64,000 nucleotides of DNA from Mycolicibacterium fallax (GCF_010726955.1 NZ_AP022603.1:1488001-1552000), one strand, 5' to 3'; positions 1 to 9,816 are shown, numbered from the stretch's first letter. Program-made: numbers and translations. The notes: generated from the letters alone by a model not told the origin.

Positions 1-1343
1 CCGGCGCCGCCGCGGGCCACGTCGCGGACCCGCCGGATCACCTGGGCGACGTCGTCCCAGCCAACCCAGCCGGCCAACTGGCGGGCGTACTCGTCGCGCA
101 GCGTCGGATCCTTGATCTGGGCCAGCATCGGCACGCAGCGCCGCAGCGCCGAGACCCGGCCCTCCACGGTGTCCAGGTCGAATTCGGTCAGCGCGGTGCG
201 GATCGCGAACTCGAACAGCGGGGTCCGGCGGGCCACCAGGTCACGCAGCGCCACCTCGCCGTGCGCCAGTCGCAGGTCGCAGGGATCCATCCCGTCGTCG
301 GCCACCGCCACGTAGGACTGCCCGGCCAGGTTCTGCTCGCCGCCGAACGCCTTGAGGGCGGCCGCGCGGCCCGCGGCGTCCCCGTCGAACACATAGATCA
401 GTTCACCGCGGAAGAAGCTGTCATCCATCATCAGCCGGCGCAGCATCGACAGGTGCTCGTCGCCGAAGGCGGTGCCGCAGGACGCGACCGCCGTCGTCAC
501 CCCGGACAGGTGCATGGCCATCACGTCGGTGTAGCCCTCCACCACCACCGCCTGATGCCCCTTGGCGATGTCGCGTTTGGCCAGGTCGATGCCGAACAGC
601 ACGTTGGACTTCTTGTACAGCACCGTCTCGGGGGTGTTGACGTACTTGGCCTCCATCGGGTCGTCGTCGTAGAGCCGGCGGGCCCCGAAGCCGAGCACCT
701 CCCCCGACGAGCCCCGGATCGGCCACAGCAGTCGGCGGTGGAAACGGTCCATCGGGCCGCGCCGGCCCTCCCGGGACAGGCCCGCGGCCTCCAGTTCCTT
801 GAACTCGAATCCCTTGCGCAGCAAGTGTTTTGTCAGCCGGTCCCAGCCCGAGGGGGCATAGCCGCAGCCGAACTGGTGGGCCGCGGCGGCATCGAAGTTG
901 CGGTCGGTGAGGTACTTGCGCGCGGTGGCGGCCTCCTCCGAGCCGAGCTCGCCGGCGTAGAACTCGGCGGCGGCGGCGTTGGCGGCGATCAGCCGGCTGC
1001 GGCTGCCCCGATCGCGCTGCACATTGGTCGCCGAGGCACCGGTGTAGGTGATGGTGTGCCCGACCCGGTCGGCCAGCAGTTCCACCGCCTCGACGAAGCT
1101 GACGTGCTCGATCTTCTGCAGGAAGGCATAGACGTCGCCGCCCTCCCCGCAGCCGAAGCAGTGGAAGTGCCCGTGGTTGGGCCGGACGTGAAACGACGGG
1201 GACTTCTCGTCGTGGAACGGACACAGCCCCTTCATCGAGTCCGCGCCGGCCCGGCGCAATTGCACGTAATCGCCGACCACGTCCTCGATGCGGACCTTCT
1301 CACGGATCGCCGCGATGTCGCGATCGGAGATACGGCCTGCCAT
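1..1343 (-). CDS. dnaG: DNA primase DnaG, N-terminal part (3' end off the left edge)
   Basis: This is the bacterial replication primase that makes RNA primers at the fork with DnaB helicase. Read from the ATG at 1341-1343 it gives about 447 codons without a stop up to the window edge. The N-terminal CHC2 zinc-binding domain is visible (CPFHDEKSPSFH, then CFGCGEGGD), and a Toprim-type catalytic core follows (VVVEGYTDVMAMH region). The start MAGRISDRD is typical of actinobacterial DnaG. The C-terminal helicase-interacting domain lies outside the window. dgt follows upstream on the same strand, separated by a divergent small gene. The identification rests on the zinc finger and Toprim motifs and is secure. 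Confidence 0.97.
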   Translation of the reverse strand, partial: MAGRISDRDIAAIREKVRIEDVVGDYVQLRRAGADSMKGLCPFHDEKSPSFHVRPNHGHFHCFGCGEGGDVYAFLQKIEHVSFVEAVELLADRVGHTITYTGASATNVQRDRGSRSRLIAANAAAAEFYAGELGSEEAATARKYLTDRNFDAAAAHQFGCGYAPSGWDRLTKHLLRKGFEFKELEAAGLSREGRRGPMDRFHRRLLWPIRGSSGEVLGFGARRLYDDDPMEAKYVNTPETVLYKKSNVLFGIDLAKRDIAKGHQAVVVEGYTDVMAMHLSGVTTAVASCGTAFGDEHLSMLRRLMMDDSFFRGELIYVFDGDAAGRAAALKAFGGEQNLAGQSYVAVADDGMDPCDLRLAHGEVALRDLVARRTPLFEFAIRTALTEFDLDTVEGRVSALRRCVPMLAQIKDPTLRDEYARQLAGWVGWDDVAQVIRRVRDVARGGA

Positions 1344-1397
1344 GGCGACAGTCTAGGACCCGGGCCCGGATCGGAAACCGCCGTGCTGAACACCCCC

Positions 1398-1403
1398 TAC
1401 GCT
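1398..1403 (+). promoter_or_regulatory. -10 box for a leaderless transcript of the 1411 gene
   Basis: TACGCT fits the mycobacterial TAnnnT -10 consensus and ends 7 bases before the ATG at 1411. This is the spacing expected when transcription starts at the first base of the start codon. No ribosome binding site is present in that gap. Confidence 0.5.
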
Positions 1404-1410
1404 GTCGAGG

Positions 1411-1982
1411 ATGACCTACCCCGCCGCGCCCCCGGCGCCGCCGCTGCCCCGCTGGTGGCGGTGGGCGATGACGGTGCCGACGGTGGCCGCCGGACTGGCC
1501 ATCCTGGCACTGCTGGCGGCGGTGCTGGGGCTGGGTGAACCGCTGCTCATCCTGCTGTTCGCGGGCTGCGCGCTGGTCGGCTGCGGGCTGGCCTGGCTGA
1601 TTCTCACCATCCTCGGGCTGCTGCGCCACCCGGGGCGACGCCATCGCGTGCTGACCCGCGCCCTGCCCGCGGTGCTGATCGTCGCGGTCGCGCTGCCGGC
1701 CCTGGCCGCCGTCCCACGCCTGCGGTGGTCACTGTCGCGCGCCGCGATGGAGCGCGCCGCCACCGAGTGCCCGCAGACCTCGTCGCCGCGCTGGGTCGGC
1801 ACCATCCGGCTGGCGAAGATCCATCGGATGGCCGGCAGCTGCTACCTGTTCGAGGCCGGCTCGTTTCTGACCGAGACCGGTTGGGTGCTGCTGCCGGCGG
1901 CGCCCCCGAACCGCCGGGGACCGGCATGACCTACCGGCACCTGGAGGGCCACTGGTACCGGTTCTCCTGGGATCCGTTCTGA
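1411..1982 (+). CDS. Small membrane protein with a probable 1-base frameshift near its C-terminus
   Basis: I do not recognise a named family. Read directly, the ORF from ATG 1411 stops at 1929 (172 aa). It has a Pro-rich N-terminus, two adjacent hydrophobic helices (about residues 19-65), a third (about 84-102), and a soluble tail with two Cys residues (TECPQT, GSCYLF). Adding one C to the C5 run at 1903-1907 joins it in frame to a further stretch that ends ...HLEGHWYRFSWDPF at 1982, a natural-looking aromatic C-terminus. The gene is therefore either frameshifted, or the sequence has an error there. It lies divergent to dnaG and convergent to dgt, and has a leaderless-type -10 box. Confidence 0.6.
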
Positions 1983-1991
1983 GTCCGGCGC

Positions 1992-3251
1992 TCAGCTGAT
2001 CAGGATGTGCTCCAGCCGGGTCTCGGTGTACGACGCGATCTGGTCGACGATCACCCGGTGCCGGGCACCGTCGTCGGCGGCGTCGTCGAACATCGGCACC
2101 AGCAGCGGATCCAGCCCGCGCGGCGCCTGCGAGACCAGAAATTCATAGACCGCGGCGATCCGTTCACGCTGCACCCGCTGGATCGCCAGGTGCCGCGGAT
2201 CGCTCATGATGAACTGCAGCGCAAGGGTTTTGAGCGCCGCGACCTCGGCGCGCACCACCGGCGGAACCTCCAGATCGGCGTCGTAGCGGCGCAGCGGGCC
2301 CGGCCCGACCACCTCACGGGTCGCGCCGATCGCGGCGTTGGCGAACCGGCCGACCAGCTCCGAGGTCAACCGCTTGAGCGCGCCGGCGGCCCGCTGGGTG
2401 CCGTCGTAGCGGCCGACCCCGGCGACCACCGGCATCTTCGAGAGCCGGTCGGCGGCGGCCAGCAGGTCGTCGTAGTCGGCGCCGTGCGTGGAGTCACCCA
2501 GATCCGCCAGCGCCGCGGCGGCGTCCGGGTCGGCCAGCACCCGCAGGTCGATCCGCCCGGAGATGACGCCGTCCTCCACGTCGTGCACCGAGTAGGCGAC
2601 GTCGTCGGCCCAGTCCATCACCTGTGCCTCCAGGCACGGCCACGCCGACGGCGCCCCGTCGCGCACCCAGCGGGCCGCCGGCAGGTCATCGTCGTAGAAG
2701 GCGAACTTGGTCGGGCCGGCGCGGCCCGGCTCGCGCGGCCACGGGTACTTGGTGACGGCGTCCAGGGCCGCGCGGGTCAGGTTCAGCCCCGCCGAGCGGC
2801 CGTCCGGGCCGAACACCTTGGGCTCCAGCCGGGTCAGGATGCGGAAATTCTGCGCATTGCCCTCGAAGCCGCCGTAGTCGACGGCCAGCCGGTTGAGTTC
2901 ACGTTCGCCGTTGTGACCGTACGGCGGGTGCCCGATGTCGTGGGCCAGCCCGGCCAGGTCCACCAGGTCCGCGTCGCAGCCCAGCCCGACCGCCATGCCG
3001 CGACCAATCTGGGCCACCTCCAGGGAATGGGTCAGCCGGGTGCGCGGGGTGTCGCCCTCGCGCGGGCCGACGACCTGGGTCTTGTCGGCCAGCCGGCGCA
3101 GCGCCGCGCAGTGCAGCACCCGGGCCCGGTCCCGGGCGAAGTCGCCGCGCCGCTGATTTCCGGTGCCGGGCAGCCCGGCGGCCTTGGGCGCCTCGGCGAC
3201 CAGCCGCTGCCGGTCGGCGTCGGTGTAGTGATCCTGGATGTCGGTGTTCAC
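1992..3251 (-). CDS. dgt: Deoxyguanosinetriphosphate triphosphohydrolase (dGTPase)
   Basis: This HD-superfamily nucleotidase hydrolyses dGTP to deoxyguanosine and tripolyphosphate, and acts in nucleotide-pool control in the cytosol. The 419-aa product has the dGTPase N-terminus ([21 protein letters not shown]), the His of [12 protein letters not shown], and the metal-binding HD pair in [16 protein letters not shown] at about residues 107-122. The start is a GTG (MNTDIQ). It is the usual upstream neighbour of dnaG in mycobacteria. Family assignment is strong; the exact dNTP preference is not shown by sequence. Confidence 0.95.
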   Translation of the reverse strand: MNTDIQDHYTDADRQRLVAEAPKAAGLPGTGNQRRGDFARDRARVLHCAALRRLADKTQVVGPREGDTPRTRLTHSLEVAQIGRGMAVGLGCDADLVDLAGLAHDIGHPPYGHNGERELNRLAVDYGGFEGNAQNFRILTRLEPKVFGPDGRSAGLNLTRAALDAVTKYPWPREPGRAGPTKFAFYDDDLPAARWVRDGAPSAWPCLEAQVMDWADDVAYSVHDVEDGVISGRIDLRVLADPDAAAALADLGDSTHGADYDDLLAAADRLSKMPVVAGVGRYDGTQRAAGALKRLTSELVGRFANAAIGATREVVGPGPLRRYDADLEVPPVVRAEVAALKTLALQFIMSDPRHLAIQRVQRERIAAVYEFLVSQAPRGLDPLLVPMFDDAADDGARHRVIVDQIASYTETRLEHILIS

Positions 3252-3275
3252 AGTGGCCTCAGTCTGCCAGCGGCC

Positions 3276-3281
3276 TAGATT
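3276..3281 (+). promoter_or_regulatory. -10 box for a leaderless transcript of the TPM-domain gene
   Basis: TAGATT lies exactly 6 bases upstream of the ATG at 3288, the classic leaderless geometry. There is no Shine-Dalgarno sequence between the box and the start. Confidence 0.55.
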
Positions 3282-3287
3282 TGTCCC

Positions 3288-5303
3288 ATGCCTATCCCCC
3301 GACTGCTGGGTGCCCTGCTGGCCGTGCTGATGACCGCACTGCTGATCGCGCCGAGTGCCTCAGCCGAACCGCCGCTGCGGACGCAGACCCAGATCACCGA
3401 TTCCGCCGGAGTGCTCTCGGCCGCCGACCAGGTCCGGGTGCAGGCGTCGCTGGACCGGCTGTTCGACAAGACCGGCATCAAGCTGTGGGTGGTCTACGTC
3501 GACGACTTCGACGGCAAGGGCTGGATGGCCTGGGCGGAGCGGACCGAGCGGCTCTCGGACTTCGGCAACGACGACGCGCTGCTGGCGATCGCGGTCAAGG
3601 ACCGGGCCTTCGCGTTCAACGTCGACCCGGCGCTGACCAACAACAGCTCCAAGCTGCGCGACGACGTGCGGCGCGACCGCGTCGAACCGGCGCTGCGCGG
3701 CGGCGACTGGGCCGGCGCGGCGATCGGCGCGGCCGACGGCCTGGCCGCCGGGAAATCCGCCGGCACCGGCGGCGCCGGGATGTCGCTGACCTCGGTGCTG
3801 GTCATCCTCGGGATCCTGGTGCTGCTGGCCGCCCTGACCTGGGGGTGGCTGCGCGTGCGGGGCCGACGCCGTCGTCGCGACGAACTGGCCGCCGCCCGGC
3901 GGGTGGACCCGACCGACCCGGCCGCGCTGGCCCCGCTGTCCCTGGACGCCCTCGACGGGCTGTCCCGCGACATCGTCGTCGACGTCGACAACGCGGTACG
4001 CACCAGCGAACACGAACTCACCCTGGCCACCGACGAGTTCGGCGCGACCCGCACCGCGCCGTTCCGCGACGCCGTCGAGACCGCGAAAACCGCGCTGGCC
4101 CAAGCGTTCACCGTGCGCCAGACCCTCGACGACAGCGTTCCGGAGACGCCGCTGCAGCAGCGCGATCTGCTGAACCGGGTGATCATCGCGGCCGCGCGCG
4201 CCGACCGGGAGCTCGAAGCCCAGACCGCCGCGTTCGAGGAACTGCGCAACCTGCTGATCAACGCCCCGGACCGGCTCGACGCGCTGACCCGCGAGACCGT
4301 CGCGCTGACCGCCCGGCTGGAGCCGGCCGCGATCACCCTCGACGATCTGCACCGGCAGTACTCCGACACCGCGCTGGCCTCGGTCGCCGGCAACGTCACC
4401 GAGGCCCGCGACCGGGTGGCCTTCGCCGACGCCACCATCGCCACCGGCCGCGCCCAGCTGAGCCGGCCGGCCGGCGACCAGAGCGAGTTGATCGACACCA
4501 TCCACGCCGCCGAGGGGGCCCTCGGGCAGGCCGCCACCCTGCTCGACGCGGTCGACTCGGCCGCCTCCGACATCAACCGGGCGATCACCGCGCTGCCCGC
4601 CGGAATCGTCGACATCGGCCGCGGCATCGACGCCGCGGCCGCCCAGCTGGCCGCACCGGACACCCCGCGCGCCGACGAGCTGCGGGCCGCGCGCGAGGCC
4701 GCCGTCGCCGCCGTCGCCGACGCCGGGGCCCGCGGCGAGGGCGACCCGCTCGGGGTGTTCGGCCGGCTGACCGCCGCCGACGCCACGCTGGACCAGATCC
4801 TGGCCGCCGTCGACGCGCAGCGCGCCGAGACCGAGCAGCAGGCCCGGATCCTGGAGCAGGCGCTGTTCACCGCGAGCTCGCGGGTCAAGGCGGTCTCGGA
4901 CTTCGTCGACACCCGCCGCGGCAGTATCGGGCCCGAGGCCCGCACCCGGCTGGCCGAGGCAACCCGTCAGCTGGAGGCCGCCCAGGCCAAGCGGGCCGGC
5001 AACCCCGGCGAGGCGATCGCGCACGCCAACGGGGCCTCCACGCTGGCCGCCCAGGCCCAGGCGCTGGCCAACGACGACGTGCGGGCCAGCCAGCAGCACT
5101 ACTACGGTGGCGGCGGCCGGCCGGGATCCGGCGGCTCGGACATCGGCTCGATGATCGGCGGCATCATCATCGGCAGCATGATGCGCGGCGGCGGTGGCAG
5201 CTGGGGCGGTTCCTGGGGCGGGGGCCGGTCGGCCGGGCGGCCGGGCTCCTACGGCGGCGCGTCCCGCTCATCGGGCAACCGGTACAGCGGCGGGCGGTTC
5301 TAG
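3288..5303 (+). CDS. TPM-domain membrane-anchored exported protein (Rv2345-like)
   Basis: The 671-aa protein begins with a signal peptide (hydrophobic residues 5-26, cleavage near SASAEP). A TPM domain follows (about 35-150; [16 protein letters not shown]...LWVVYVDDF), the fold linked to photosystem repair and membrane protein quality control in other bacteria. A single transmembrane helix lies at about 165-185, followed by Arg-rich anchoring residues. The long remaining part is Ala/Glu/Arg-rich and probably helical, and the C-terminus is a Gly/Ser-rich tail with [13 protein letters not shown]. The topology implies an extracytoplasmic TPM domain and a cytosolic helical region. It corresponds to M. 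tuberculosis Rv2345 in position and layout. Its function is unknown. Confidence 0.85.
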   Translation: MPIPRLLGALLAVLMTALLIAPSASAEPPLRTQTQITDSAGVLSAADQVRVQASLDRLFDKTGIKLWVVYVDDFDGKGWMAWAERTERLSDFGNDDALLAIAVKDRAFAFNVDPALTNNSSKLRDDVRRDRVEPALRGGDWAGAAIGAADGLAAGKSAGTGGAGMSLTSVLVILGILVLLAALTWGWLRVRGRRRRRDELAAARRVDPTDPAALAPLSLDALDGLSRDIVVDVDNAVRTSEHELTLATDEFGATRTAPFRDAVETAKTALAQAFTVRQTLDDSVPETPLQQRDLLNRVIIAAARADRELEAQTAAFEELRNLLINAPDRLDALTRETVALTARLEPAAITLDDLHRQYSDTALASVAGNVTEARDRVAFADATIATGRAQLSRPAGDQSELIDTIHAAEGALGQAATLLDAVDSAASDINRAITALPAGIVDIGRGIDAAAAQLAAPDTPRADELRAAREAAVAAVADAGARGEGDPLGVFGRLTAADATLDQILAAVDAQRAETEQQARILEQALFTASSRVKAVSDFVDTRRGSIGPEARTRLAEATRQLEAAQAKRAGNPGEAIAHANGASTLAAQAQALANDDVRASQQHYYGGGGRPGSGGSDIGSMIGGIIIGSMMRGGGGSWGGSWGGGRSAGRPGSYGGASRSSGNRYSGGRF

Positions 5304-5314
5304 CGGCTCGTCGT

Positions 5315-6724
5315 CTAGCAGCCCTTCAGCCGGGCGGCGAGGTAGTCCGACACCGACCCGAGCGCGACCCGCTCCTGGGTCATCGCGTCGCGCTCGCGGA
5401 TGGTGACCGCCTGGTCCTCCAGCGAATCGAAGTCCACGGTGATGCAGTACGGGGTGCCGATCTCGTCCTGGCGGCGGTACCGGCGGCCGATCGCACCGGC
5501 GTCGTCGAACTCGATGTTCCAGTACTGGCGCAGTTCGGCGGCCAGGTCCCGGGCCTTCGGCGACAGGTCGGCGTGCCGGGACAGCGGCAGCACCGCGGCC
5601 TTGACCGGGGCCAGCCGCGGGTCCAGCCGCAGCACGGTGCGCTTGTCCACCCCGCCCTTGGCGTTGGGGGCCTCGTCCTCGTGGTACGCGTCGACCAGGA
5701 ACGCCATGAACGAGCGGGTCAGCCCGGCTGCCGGCTCGATCACGTACGGCACGTAGCGGGTGTCGGCGGCCTGGTCGTAGTAGGACAGGTCGTTGCCGGA
5801 GTGCTTCGAATGCGTGGTCAGGTCGAAGTTGGTGCGGTTGGCGATGCCCTCCAGCTCACCCCAGCCGCTGCCGGCGAAGCCGAACATGTACTCGATGTCG
5901 ACGGTGCCGTCGGAGTAGTGCGACAGCTTCTCCCGCGGGTGGTCGTACAGCCGCAGGTTGTCCCGGTTGATGCCCAGGTCGACGTACCACTGCAGGCGCG
6001 TCTCGATCCAGTACTTGTGCCACTCCGGCGCGGTGGACGGCTCGACGAAGAACTCCATCTCCATCTGCTCGAACTCGCGGGTGCGGAAGATGAAGTTGCC
6101 GGGGGTGATCTCGTTGCGGAAGCTCTTGCCGATCTGGGCGATGCCGAACGGCGGCTTCTTGCGCGAGGTGGTGACCACGTTGGCGAAGTTGACGAAGATG
6201 CCCTGGGCGGTCTCCGGGCGCAGGTAGTGCATGCCCTCCTCGGATTCGATCGGTCCGAGGTAGGTCTTGAGCATCATGTTGAACTCGCGCGGTTCGGTCC
6301 ACTGCCCCTTGGTGCCGCAGTCCGGGCAGACGATCTCCGCCATCGGCACGTCGTCGGGATCGGTGATGGCCGCCTTGGCGCCCTTGCGCGCCAGGTACGC
6401 CTCCTGCATGTGGTCCTGGCGGTGCCGCTTGTGGCAGCTCAGGCACTCCACCAGCGGGTCATGGAAGACGTCGACGTGGCCGGAGGCCACCCACACCTCG
6501 CGCGGCAGGATGATCGAGGAGTCCAGGCCGACGACGTCGTCGCGGCCGGTGACCATGGCGCGCCACCACTGCCGCTTGACGTTCTCCTTGAGCTCCACCC
6601 CGAGCGGGCCGTAGTCCCAGGCTGACTTCGTTCCGCCGTAGATCTCCCCGGACGGGTAGACCAGGCCGCGGCGCTTGGCCAGGTTGACGACGGTGTCGAT
6701 GACGGACGCCACGATGCTCGGCAC
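5315..6724 (-). CDS. glyS: Glycyl-tRNA synthetase (class II, homodimeric type)
   Basis: This enzyme charges tRNA-Gly. The 469-aa product shows the class II core: [19 protein letters not shown], then [17 protein letters not shown] (motif 1 region), [21 protein letters not shown] (motif 2), and motif 3 near [16 protein letters not shown]. The insertion at about residues 95-140 carries a CxxC...CxxC pair (CLSCHKRH and CPDCGTKG), a likely zinc ribbon. GTG at 6724 matches the M. tuberculosis start by alignment. A second GTG at 6712 lies 11 bases after AAGGAG and is an alternative. The zinc regulators smtB-zur lie divergently next door. Confidence 0.96.
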   Translation of the reverse strand: MPSIVASVIDTVVNLAKRRGLVYPSGEIYGGTKSAWDYGPLGVELKENVKRQWWRAMVTGRDDVVGLDSSIILPREVWVASGHVDVFHDPLVECLSCHKRHRQDHMQEAYLARKGAKAAITDPDDVPMAEIVCPDCGTKGQWTEPREFNMMLKTYLGPIESEEGMHYLRPETAQGIFVNFANVVTTSRKKPPFGIAQIGKSFRNEITPGNFIFRTREFEQMEMEFFVEPSTAPEWHKYWIETRLQWYVDLGINRDNLRLYDHPREKLSHYSDGTVDIEYMFGFAGSGWGELEGIANRTNFDLTTHSKHSGNDLSYYDQAADTRYVPYVIEPAAGLTRSFMAFLVDAYHEDEAPNAKGGVDKRTVLRLDPRLAPVKAAVLPLSRHADLSPKARDLAAELRQYWNIEFDDAGAIGRRYRRQDEIGTPYCITVDFDSLEDQAVTIRERDAMTQERVALGSVSDYLAARLKGC

Positions 6725-6798
6725 TCCTTAGTCAGGGGATGGCAACCCGATCAGCGTAGACGAGCCCGGTTCGGGCCGGCACCGGCGCGCCGCCTTTG

Positions 6799-6818
6799 AC
6801 ATGCACACCCGTGCATGT
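6799..6818 (+). promoter_or_regulatory. Perfect inverted repeat, candidate SmtB operator
   Basis: ACATGCAC and GTGCATGT form a perfect 8-bp inverted repeat with a 4-base spacer. A TTGACA (6796-6801) overlaps its left edge and could be a -35 element. The position, about 50 bases upstream of smtB, suits autoregulation by an ArsR/SmtB dimer. The binding assignment is inference. Confidence 0.5.
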
Positions 6819-6828
6819 TTCAGTAGAG

Positions 6829-6845
6829 TTGAAAACGATTTCCAT
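6829..6845 (+). promoter_or_regulatory. Candidate Zur (Fur-family) box
   Basis: TTGAAAACGATTTCCAT is an A/T-rich imperfect palindrome, with TGAAAA facing ATTTCCA, in an otherwise very GC-rich region. It resembles Fur/Zur operators and lies directly upstream of the smtB-zur operon. This is inference from similarity only. Confidence 0.4.
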
Positions 6846-6867
6846 TAGCACCGGAGGTGCCGCGGCG

Positions 6868-7212
6868 ATGACGACCGAACACGGACCCGGCCACGGCACC
6901 GCGGTTTCCGAGGCCGCCGCGCCCGACCCGGCGCTGCTGGAGGCCGCGGGCGATCTGCTGCGCGCCCTGGCCGCCCCGGTGCGGATCGCCATCGTGCTGC
7001 AACTGCACGAGCGCCCGCGCCGCGTGCACGAGTTGGTCAACGCGGTCGCGGTCCCGCAGCCGCTGGTCAGCCAGCACCTGCGGGTGCTCAAGGCCGCCGG
7101 GGTGGTGTCGGGCCGGCGGTCCGGCCGCGAAATGGTCTACCACCTGGTCGATCACCACCTGGCCCACATCGTGCTCGACGCCGTCGCGCATGCCGCCGAG
7201 GACCACCCGTGA
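6868..7212 (+). CDS. smtB: ArsR/SmtB-family metal-sensing repressor
   Basis: This 114-aa winged-helix regulator is expected to repress zur (and itself) and release DNA when zinc is bound. The body reads LRALAAPVRIAIVLQLHE...VHELVNAVAVPQPLVSQHLRVLKAAGVV, the ArsR HTH. The C-terminal helix is rich in His/Asp (VDHHLAHIVLDAVAHAAEDHP), as in alpha-5 type zinc sites. An ATG at 6796 is in frame, but it lies inside the operator palindrome. The ATG at 6868 has GGAGG 10 bases upstream and suits the family length. It overlaps zur by 4 bases (GTGA). It corresponds to Rv2358. Confidence 0.9.
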   Translation: MTTEHGPGHGTAVSEAAAPDPALLEAAGDLLRALAAPVRIAIVLQLHERPRRVHELVNAVAVPQPLVSQHLRVLKAAGVVSGRRSGREMVYHLVDHHLAHIVLDAVAHAAEDHP

Positions 7213-7601
7213 CCGCCGCCCGGGTCCGCTCCACCCGGCAGCGGGTGGCGATCGGCGCCCTGCTGGAGCGCACCGAGGAGTTCCGCTCGGCGCAGGAACT
7301 GCACGACGAGCTGCGCCGAGCGGGCGAGAACATCGGGCTGACCACCGTCTACCGCACCCTGCAGGCGATGACCGAGGCCAACCAGGTCGACACGCTGCGC
7401 ACCGACACCGGCGAATCGCTGTACCGGCGCTGCTCCGAGCACCACCATCACCACCTGGTCTGCCGGGCCTGCGGCGCCACCGTCGAGGTCGACGGGCCCG
7501 CGGTCGAGGCCTGGGCCGCCGACGTCGCCGCCCGGCACGGGTTTACCGAGGTCACCCACACCCTGGAGATCTTCGGGACCTGCGCCGGCTGCCGGGACTG
7601 A
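7209..7601 (+). CDS. zur: Zinc uptake regulator Zur (FurB)
   Basis: This Fur-family repressor of zinc uptake and alternative ribosomal protein genes is 130 aa long. The DNA-binding helix lies in GLTTVYRTLQAM, followed by the His-rich hinge SEHHHHHLVCRACG and a C-terminal CAGC. The two CxxC pairs (CRAC, CAGC) form the structural zinc site, and the His cluster belongs to the regulatory site. The start is GTG, overlapping the smtB stop, so the two are translationally coupled. It corresponds to Rv2359. Confidence 0.95.
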   Translation: MTAARVRSTRQRVAIGALLERTEEFRSAQELHDELRRAGENIGLTTVYRTLQAMTEANQVDTLRTDTGESLYRRCSEHHHHHLVCRACGATVEVDGPAVEAWAADVAARHGFTEVTHTLEIFGTCAGCRD

Positions 7602-7613
7602 TCCGGCGCCGGG

Positions 7614-8024
7614 TCAGCCCAGCAGTTCGCGGCGCAGATCGGCGCCGGCGGCCAGCACCATCAGGATCAGCGTGCGCAGCGCCTCGGCGGACAGTCCCGA
7701 ACCCGGGAAGTTGTACCGCAGCAGCACGTCGACGACGGTGCCCGCCGCGTCCGGATCGGGGCGCTCGACCGCCGTGACGGTGCCCAGCATGGTCGCGGCG
7801 GCCTGCCGCAGCACCGTGTCGCGGGTCTCGGCGGTGTCGGGCAGGTCCCAGGCCAGCGGCTGATTCAGCGACACCATCTCCAGCCCGTCGGCGACGGTCA
7901 GCACCCGCAGCGCGGCGACCGCGCCGGCCACCGCAACGGTCAGCGAGCCGTCCGGCTCGGCGGTCACCGTGGCGACCTCGCCGAGCACCTCGGCCAGGGT
8001 CTGCGTCAGCTCGCGGTGGGCCAC
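7614..8024 (-). CDS. Conserved hypothetical protein downstream of uppS (Rv2360c-like)
   Basis: No named function is recognised. The 136-aa product starts at a GTG only 4 bases after the uppS stop, so it is probably co-translated with uppS. Residues are acidic and Ala/Val-rich (VTAEPDGSLTVAVAGAVAALRVLTV), consistent with an alpha/beta fold like small secretion-chaperone-like or YbjN-type proteins, but this is not proven. An upstream in-frame ATG at 8099 would overlap uppS by about 70 bases and is less likely. It corresponds by position and length to Rv2360c. Confidence 0.75.
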   Translation of the reverse strand: MAHRELTQTLAEVLGEVATVTAEPDGSLTVAVAGAVAALRVLTVADGLEMVSLNQPLAWDLPDTAETRDTVLRQAAATMLGTVTAVERPDPDAAGTVVDVLLRYNFPGSGLSAEALRTLILMVLAAGADLRRELLG

Positions 8025-8028
8025 CGGC

Positions 8029-8916
8029 TCAGGCCCGGCCGAAGCGCCGATTGCGGTGCACGTACTCCTCGCAGGCCGCCCACAGGTCGCGCCGGTCATA
8101 GTCCGGCCACAGCTTGTCCTGGAAGACGTACTCGGCGTACGCCGACTGCCAGAGCAGGAAGTTGCTGGCCCGCTGCTCGCCGGAGGTCCGGATGAACAGG
8201 TCCACGTCCGGAATGTCGGAGCGGTTGAGGTAGCGGGCGACGGTGTCCTCGTCGACGCGTTCCGGGTCGATCTTGCCGTCGGCGGCCAGCCGGGCGATCT
8301 GCCTGGCCGATTCGGCGATCTCGGCGCGACCGCCGTAGTTCACGCAGTAGTTGACGGTGATGACGTCGTTGCTCAGCGTCATGTCCTCGGCGATCTGAAA
8401 TTCCTTGATCACGCTGCGCCACATCCGCGGCCGCGAGCCCACCCAGCGCATCTTGACGCCCATGATGTCCAGGGCGACCCGGCGGCGGCGCACCACCTCA
8501 CGGTTGAAGCCCATCAGGAAGCGCACCTCCTCGGCACTGCGCCGCCAGTTCTCGGTGGAGAACGCGTACACCGAGAGGTGCTTGATGCCCAGCTCGATGG
8601 CCCCGCAGGTGATGTCGATGAGCACCGCCTCGCCCATCTTGTGCCCCTCGGTGCGGGTCAGACCGCGCTGCTGGGCCCAGCGGCCGTTGCCGTCCATCAC
8701 CACGGCGACGTGATTGGGCAGCTGACCGGCCGGAATCAGCGGCGCCGAGGCCTTCGACGGGTGCTGCGGCGGGCGCAGCGGACCGCCGCCGGGCACCGTG
8801 GGCAACTCCGGGAACAGCACCGGCCAGGTCGAGACATCCGGGAATACCGGGTAGTCCTCAGGCGCCGGCGGCAGCTGCGGAAACCGCGTGGGTTCCCGGT
8901 CCCGTTTCAATGCCAT
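8029..8916 (-). CDS. uppS: Decaprenyl diphosphate synthase (long-chain cis-prenyltransferase)
   Basis: This enzyme extends farnesyl diphosphate with isopentenyl units to decaprenyl diphosphate, the lipid carrier for peptidoglycan, arabinogalactan and LAM synthesis. The 295-aa protein has the catalytic [13 protein letters not shown] with its Asp, then [18 protein letters not shown] and [13 protein letters not shown], with [11 protein letters not shown] at the end. The N-terminal extension rich in Pro ([16 protein letters not shown]) is characteristic of the mycobacterial long-chain enzyme Rv2361c rather than the short-chain Rv1086. The start ATG 8916 matches the M. tuberculosis N-terminus. It overlaps the 3' end of recO by 59 bases. 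Confidence 0.96.
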   Translation of the reverse strand: MALKRDREPTRFPQLPPAPEDYPVFPDVSTWPVLFPELPTVPGGGPLRPPQHPSKASAPLIPAGQLPNHVAVVMDGNGRWAQQRGLTRTEGHKMGEAVLIDITCGAIELGIKHLSVYAFSTENWRRSAEEVRFLMGFNREVVRRRRVALDIMGVKMRWVGSRPRMWRSVIKEFQIAEDMTLSNDVITVNYCVNYGGRAEIAESARQIARLAADGKIDPERVDEDTVARYLNRSDIPDVDLFIRTSGEQRASNFLLWQSAYAEYVFQDKLWPDYDRRDLWAACEEYVHRNRRFGRA

Positions 8917-9709
8917 GCGCCATATCCTGCCGGACGGATCCGCCATCGCGCAGATCGCCCCGGTCGGCGCGTTCTCCCCGGGTGCGCTCCACCAGCGGCA
9001 GGGTGCGCAGCTTGCGTTCCAGATGCCACTGCAGATGCGCGGCCACCAGGCCGCTGGCCTGGCTGCGGTGCGCGGCGGTGACCGGCTCGGTGGCCGCCCA
9101 GTCCCCGTCGTGCAGCGCCGCCATCAGCTCCAGCACCTGCAGCGGCGGGGTCGAGGATCCCGACGGCCGGCAGTGCACGCACACGCTGCCGCCCGCGGCG
9201 ATGTGGAACGCCCGGTGCGGGCCCGGGGTGGCGCAGCGCGCGCATTCGTTGAGCGCCGGCGCCCACCCGGCGATCGACATCGCCCGCAGCAGGTAGGCGT
9301 CGAGCACCAGTTCCTTGGGCCGCGACCCGTCGGCGATGGCGCGCAGCGCCCCGACGGTCAGCCGGTGCAGCGCCGGCGCCGGCGCGCGTTCCTCACCGGC
9401 GAGCCGCTCGGCGGTCTCCAGGATCGCGCAGGCGCAGGTGTAGCGGCCGTAATCGCTGACGATGTCGGTGGCGAACGCGTCGATGGCCTGCACCTGGGTG
9501 ACGATGTCCAGGTTGCGCCCGGGATGCAGCTGCACGTCGATGTGGGCGAACGGCTCCAGCCGGGCCCCGAACTTGCTGCGGGTGCGCCGTACCCCCTTGG
9601 CGACGGCCCGGACCAGGCCGTGTTCGCGGGTCAGCAGGGTGACGATGCGGTCAGCCTCGCCGAGCTTGTGCTGGCGCAGCACCACCGCCCGATCCCGATA
9701 CAGCCGCAT
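8858..9709 (-). CDS. recO: DNA repair protein RecO
   Basis: This is a recombination mediator that loads RecA with RecR and anneals ssDNA. The 283-aa product starts [26 protein letters not shown] (OB fold) and has a four-Cys zinc motif CARCATPGP...CVHC at about residues 167-190. The usual end of mycobacterial RecO ([13 protein letters not shown]) is followed here by roughly 35 extra residues, Gly/Asp-rich, that run into uppS. The ATG at 9709 was chosen over the upstream start at 9772 because family members begin MRLYRD. It is the first gene of the recO-uppS group. Confidence 0.93.
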   Translation of the reverse strand: MRLYRDRAVVLRQHKLGEADRIVTLLTREHGLVRAVAKGVRRTRSKFGARLEPFAHIDVQLHPGRNLDIVTQVQAIDAFATDIVSDYGRYTCACAILETAERLAGEERAPAPALHRLTVGALRAIADGSRPKELVLDAYLLRAMSIAGWAPALNECARCATPGPHRAFHIAAGGSVCVHCRPSGSSTPPLQVLELMAALHDGDWAATEPVTAAHRSQASGLVAAHLQWHLERKLRTLPLVERTRGERADRGDLRDGGSVRQDMAHGIETGPGTHAVSAAAAGA

Positions 9710-9816
9710 GGGCAGACAGTCTCGCACCGGGATCGGACAATCGCCGGGATGCGCGCCGGTGGCCTCGGTCACGATTGCCGACCGGACCCCGCCGGCTGGC
9801 TAGGCTCGCAGGCATC

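Noticed and set aside
3281..6625. 1114-codon plus-strand frame through the TPM-domain gene and glyS
   Set aside because: Crosses two well supported genes in other frames; composition is shadow-like.
6796..6867. Longer SmtB starting at ATG 6796
   Set aside because: This start lies inside the operator palindrome and promoter, and the added 24 residues are not family-like.
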